NCBI RefSeq assembly: GCF_016802725.1
Contig: NC_052666.1
Coordinates: 30,036,997-30,100,996, forward strand
Direction: 5' to 3'
Length of the DNA stretch: 64,000 bases
Source: Solenopsis invicta
Taxonomy: Eukaryota > Arthropoda > Insecta > Hymenoptera > Formicidae
Shown: positions 62,101-64,000 of the stretch, piece after piece
Layout: each line of letters opens with the position of its first letter
Numbering within the stretch: position 1 is the first letter of the stretch
Notes under the pieces: model-generated
The model's database searches: none
What the model was told of the DNA's origin: nothing
Seen by the model: the letters and a program-made list of their open reading frames with translations, nothing else
Program-made: the position numbers and the translations under genes

Positions 62101-64000
62101 CAATATTATCGTAGTGGATGTAAATAGATCCATTACTACTAAAGCTAATAAACTGATATTAATAAAGAACGCAGCGCGCAAAATGTTTGCATCAACAATC
62201 AATAAAAGTATTTTACAGCCTTTGACAGAAAACAATATACGGGGTTTGATCAAACCTACGTAAATTCACTTCAACACATTTTGAAAATAAAAATATTCTC
62301 AAAACAGGAATGCTCTTTTCTTCCGTGTATCTTTAATAAAACACAGGGGACATAATTTATTGAAAGATATGCGATATATTCGGGATATACGTAGATCAAA
62401 TTAAGCGAGCTAAAAATCGGCGAGCGAAAGCCGATGATGCGAACAAAGTGAATGGATTGCGTATCGTAATCTCTTTCAAATGTGGTCTCTGCTGGAATTC
62501 GCGTTGCGCGCCTCGTAGTCAGCGCATTAATAATTCATCCGGCTCGTTATTTTCACGTTCGGAAGAGTAATATCATTTCATCGGGCAGGAACACGCCTCG
62601 TCCCACAAAATGGACCGTAATTGCTTTTCGCGCCGCCGCGCGCAATACATACAACGAGTCCGATATAACGTTAAAGGCTCAGTGGAGGGCTTACGCTTTC
62701 AGATAAATCGTGTTGCACCTCACGCGGAATGAAAGATAACATTTTAGTTACTAAAGGAAGCTCTCGCTAAGCTGCATAAAACGAGGTGCCTGAAAGAATC
62801 GCGCGCGATTTTACAACGTGGTTAATTAACGAACTGCAGCGATGGAGTCACGTTTGCAGAAAGCGTTTCGAACACTCTATCGCGTAGAATCAAATTAACT
62901 CTTGGAAGCTGTCACGCTTTATAATTATATTCTAAAAGAGAAACTCATGTAATTCTACTATTTTCCGTTATCTTGTCGCTACTGAATATTAACTTACGCA
63001 AAGTTATATTCTTGCGGCTTAATTTTTAATGTTGCGTAGAGGTATAATGATAAAAATAATTAAAGAGTTTTCTACAAAAATTAAAAATTCCATTTCTTTA
63101 AAAAATCTGAGTTATGGCGTCAAAATCATTCTCTGCCAGTGACACGTTATGAACAATTTTGTATCGATAAGAATCAAATAAGAAATATAAATGTGTAATA
63201 GATGTAAAATTTCTGATAAGTGTCAAACAAATCCAGAGGTTTTTAATTTTTTAAATAAATTCCTCAACATATTAATAATAAAGGCTAAATCTTGCGGAGA
63301 TCTTTGATAACAAACGATTCACTTCGGTGAAACGTATACTTCCTCCGCTTTTGCCAACCGAAGGTCGTAAAAAAATATTAAAAACATCTTGTGCAATTTG
63401 ATATTTCATTCTATATCCTTTATTATTATCAATGTTATAAAAGAAGATAAACGTAAAATATTAGAAAATATACGCGTAATAAATATAAAATTCCTACTAG
63501 AATCAAACAAATCAAAATGTTTTCTTTTTTTATTTTTGTCTTTAATATGGGTCTTTAAAATAATAAAAAAGTTATGACTTAAAGAAAATTATAAGTTTGT
63601 TTTTATACTTATTAGATATCCGGAAAAAAATTACCATATTTATATAATGAACGATTTGATGTTGAAAAGTTTTTTTTTGCGACCTGACTTAACTTTAAAA
63701 AATTTAACTTTTGGACTTTTGGCTTTTATCATCTTGTTTTATACAAAAATAATTGTTTATGCGGATACGTAATTTCTATAATGATCGTCTTTGTCTGAAA
63801 AATAATTCAAAATGCTAAAACTTTGAAACTTGAGAGGAGATGCAGGATGAAGCGAGGTGAAAGAAACTCGAAGCTAAATAAAGTTCCAAACGGCTTATTG
63901 AGAATCAAGGGTGCTCGTAAACTGGCTCCTTATTACCGGCAAACAATTTGATCCCTTAAGATGAGATATCTTGGGGCACTTTCAGCGAGTCGACAAAAAT
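59116..64000 (+). other. start of next cyclase intron, no further exon found
   Basis: Begins with GTGAGT after His327. I searched for the expected continuation (helix 6 and the conserved Asn/Cys-rich segment leading to the C1 domain) and did not find it before 64000. Contents: a tandem duplication of about 156 bp (59270-59580), an AT-rich low-complexity block (60180-60440), a polypyrimidine-AG at 60822 with no coding sequence after it, and a GC-richer island at about 62.4-62.85 kb. The rest is AT-rich with no recognised feature. Confidence 0.75.
59270..59580. repeat. imperfect tandem duplication, ~156-bp unit, two copies
   Basis: CCTCGTAAATAAAGTTTTCT at 59294 recurs at 59450; both are followed by AAGTTTAAA, a TTTCTTCTTA block and CTTTTTAxTGAA.TACGATTGA. 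It begins about 155 bp after the donor of the last visible cyclase exon. Confidence 0.8.

Noticed and set aside
1..64000. tRNA, rRNA, CRISPR or viral genes
   Set aside because: No tRNA B-box with matching cloverleaf, no rRNA-like block, no spaced direct-repeat array and no viral protein similarity was noticed by eye.

Overview
The window looks like a piece of an insect nuclear genome, most likely from an ant or another hymenopteran. It has very AT-rich non-coding DNA, sharply bounded CpG- and GC-rich islands of 0.3-1.3 kb, long introns, and many short palindromic transposons (MITEs) flanked by TA. The order is inferred from composition and repeat style, not from a species-level match. No bacterial features, rRNA, tRNA or CRISPR array were seen.

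The only protein-coding gene I can identify with confidence lies on the + strand. It is the 5' part of a transmembrane adenylyl cyclase of the AC5/AC6 type. Four exons are visible: 35892-36149, 39672-39830, 56296-56509 and 58760-59115. All have GT/AG borders, and their phases join without a frameshift into 327 codons. They encode a Ser/Pro/Thr-rich cytoplasmic N-terminus and the first five membrane helices. The gene runs off the right edge, so helix 6, both catalytic domains (C1, C2) and the second membrane cassette are outside the window. The introns are 3.5, 16.5 and 2.25 kb, with at least 4.9 kb more after the fourth exon.

Positions 1-35891 hold no exon I can assign. They may be intergenic DNA, 5' introns of the cyclase, or introns of other genes. 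Within them are: an AT-rich repeat field (1-5.8 kb); GC islands near 5.8-6.8, 9.45-10.35, 13.3-13.75, 16.0-16.55, 21.35-22.0, 25.3-25.85, 27.3-28.65 and 32.75-33.35 kb; a dead mariner next to a long inverted repeat (11.5-12.6 kb); a cryptic + strand exon (16.2 kb); a pair of minus-strand splice signals under a CpG island carrying a perfect CRE (27.3-28.6 kb); and a compact AP-1/ETS/YY1 cluster at 33.25-33.30 kb that is the best promoter candidate for the cyclase.

The introns and flanks are largely built from repeats: several TA-flanked MITE families with termini of the form CAC(N)GA(R)A, one hAT-like element with a perfect 8-bp target duplication (48553-49124), two dispersed non-coding repeats each present twice, and two local tandem duplications in the cyclase introns (57.4 and 59.3 kb). 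More GC islands lie inside intron 1 (38.05-39.08 kb) and intron 2 (41.65-42.5, 46.0-47.4, 50.1-50.75, 51.75-52.3 kb) and may be enhancers or alternative promoters. I see no clear undescribed system; the most novel material is the MITE landscape and the cryptic transcription units.
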